From: DUOA01 sp012839095
Lineage (GTDB): Bacteria > Bacillota > Clostridia > Caldicoprobacterales > DTU083
NCBI GenBank assembly: GCA_050951505.1
Contig: JBMNJE010000011.1
Coordinates: 248,001 to 312,000, forward strand
Length of the DNA: 64,000 nucleotides
Direction of reading: 5' to 3'
Below the pieces are notes generated by a model. It did no database searches. It was not told the DNA's origin and saw only the letters and a program-made list of their open reading frames with translations. Every line of letters starts with the position of its first letter. The stretch's first letter is position 1. The translations under genes and the position numbers were made by a program. Shown piece by piece: positions 63,621-64,000 of this stretch.

Positions 63621-64000
63621 TTGCATAACAAGGTTTCCAGAAAAGAGCGCTATATCTTTGCCTCCGGTGATTTATTCGGCGGCGGAGCGCAGATTATTAT
63701 CAACTTTTACTTCTTAATTTTTCTGACCGACGTGGTCAGGATAAGACCGGCTCTGGCAGGTATCATTATTCTGGCAGCCCAAATCTGGGACGCCGTATCC
63801 GATCCGATGATGGGGCTGATTACCGACCGCACCCGGAGCCGTTGGGGCAGGCGCAGGCCTTATTTTCTGATAGGGTTTTTCGGAATCCTGGCAGCCTTCT
63901 TCTTGATCTGGTACCCAATTTCCAACGAAAATGAATGGGTACGCTTCTTTTATATGCTGTTTGCCTACGTCCTGTATAAAACCGTCTCTACCATTGTCAT
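63621..64000 (+). CDS. GPH-family sugar:cation symporter, N-terminal part
   Basis: The gene is cut by the window end after 126 codons. The protein starts MHNKVSRKERYIFASGD and has the GPH (MelB-like) pattern LFGGGAQIIINFYFLIFL, a first cytoplasmic motif SDPMMGLITDRTRSRWGRRRPYFLIG, and several membrane helices. Such carriers import glycosides with H+ or Na+. TTG 63621 has AGAGAGGGG about 10 bases upstream. It lies 363 bases after the GH116 gene and would supply the substrate for the two glycosidases. Confidence 0.85.
   Translation, partial: MHNKVSRKERYIFASGDLFGGGAQIIINFYFLIFLTDVVRIRPALAGIIILAAQIWDAVSDPMMGLITDRTRSRWGRRRPYFLIGFFGILAAFFLIWYPISNENEWVRFFYMLFAYVLYKTVSTIV

Overview
This window looks like the chromosome of an anaerobic, low-to-mid-GC Firmicute of the class Clostridia, perhaps Lachnospiraceae-like. 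The evidence is strong AGGAGG-type ribosome sites, frequent TTG and GTG starts, the non-mevalonate enzymes IspH and IspG, ammonia-dependent AsnA, acetate kinase, a DUF1846 protein, a 2-hydroxyacyl-CoA dehydratase activator-type operon and several cell-wall hydrolases. No rRNA, tRNA, CRISPR array, insertion sequence or phage gene was recognised. Most of it reads as ordinary chromosome.

Layout. 0-9.4 kb: a P-II-like protein, then a complete oligopeptide-type ABC importer (lipoprotein receptor, two permeases, two ATPases) followed by a small membrane protein and a surface lipoprotein. 9.4-13.7 kb: two reverse-strand genes that together make a split dehydratase-activator-like protein. 14-25.5 kb: a sugar isomerase-like protein, an NlpC/P60 endopeptidase, a DUF3810 protein, a TtcA-like PP-loop protein, an M23 coiled-coil hydrolase, YraN, a probable pantothenate uptake and kinase pair, a D,D-carboxypeptidase and AsnA. 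25.5-34.9 kb: a Rieske-FAD oxidoreductase with an L,D-transpeptidase-like lipoprotein, a metallo-hydrolase, a VOC protein, a GH1 glycosidase, an aldo/keto reductase, ribulokinase and an exonuclease.

35-45 kb: a LacI-type regulator, an NAD(P)H oxidoreductase, serine biosynthesis serC-serA behind a probable transcription attenuator, a Toprim (RNase M5-like) protein, DUF1846, small proteins, a cytoplasmic NlpC/P60-like protein and a short alanyl-tRNA synthetase. 45-52 kb: one long forward unit ispH-ispG-nitrilase-ackA-capA-HAD. 52-59.5 kb: methyltransferase, pseudouridine synthase, serine hydrolase, aconitase, CBS-type pyrophosphatase and a Dps-like protein. 59.6-64 kb: a glycan-use locus of GH172 (DUF2961), GH116 and a GPH sugar transporter cut by the window end.

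The best candidates for new biology are the GH172/GH116/GPH locus with a Cys-rich insertion, the serC attenuator, the short AlaRS, the L,D-transpeptidase-like protein with SHMC in place of SHGC, the split activator operon, and two small proteins. No obviously new multi-gene defence or mobile system is visible. All functions are inferred from sequence motifs and gene context; no database search was run.
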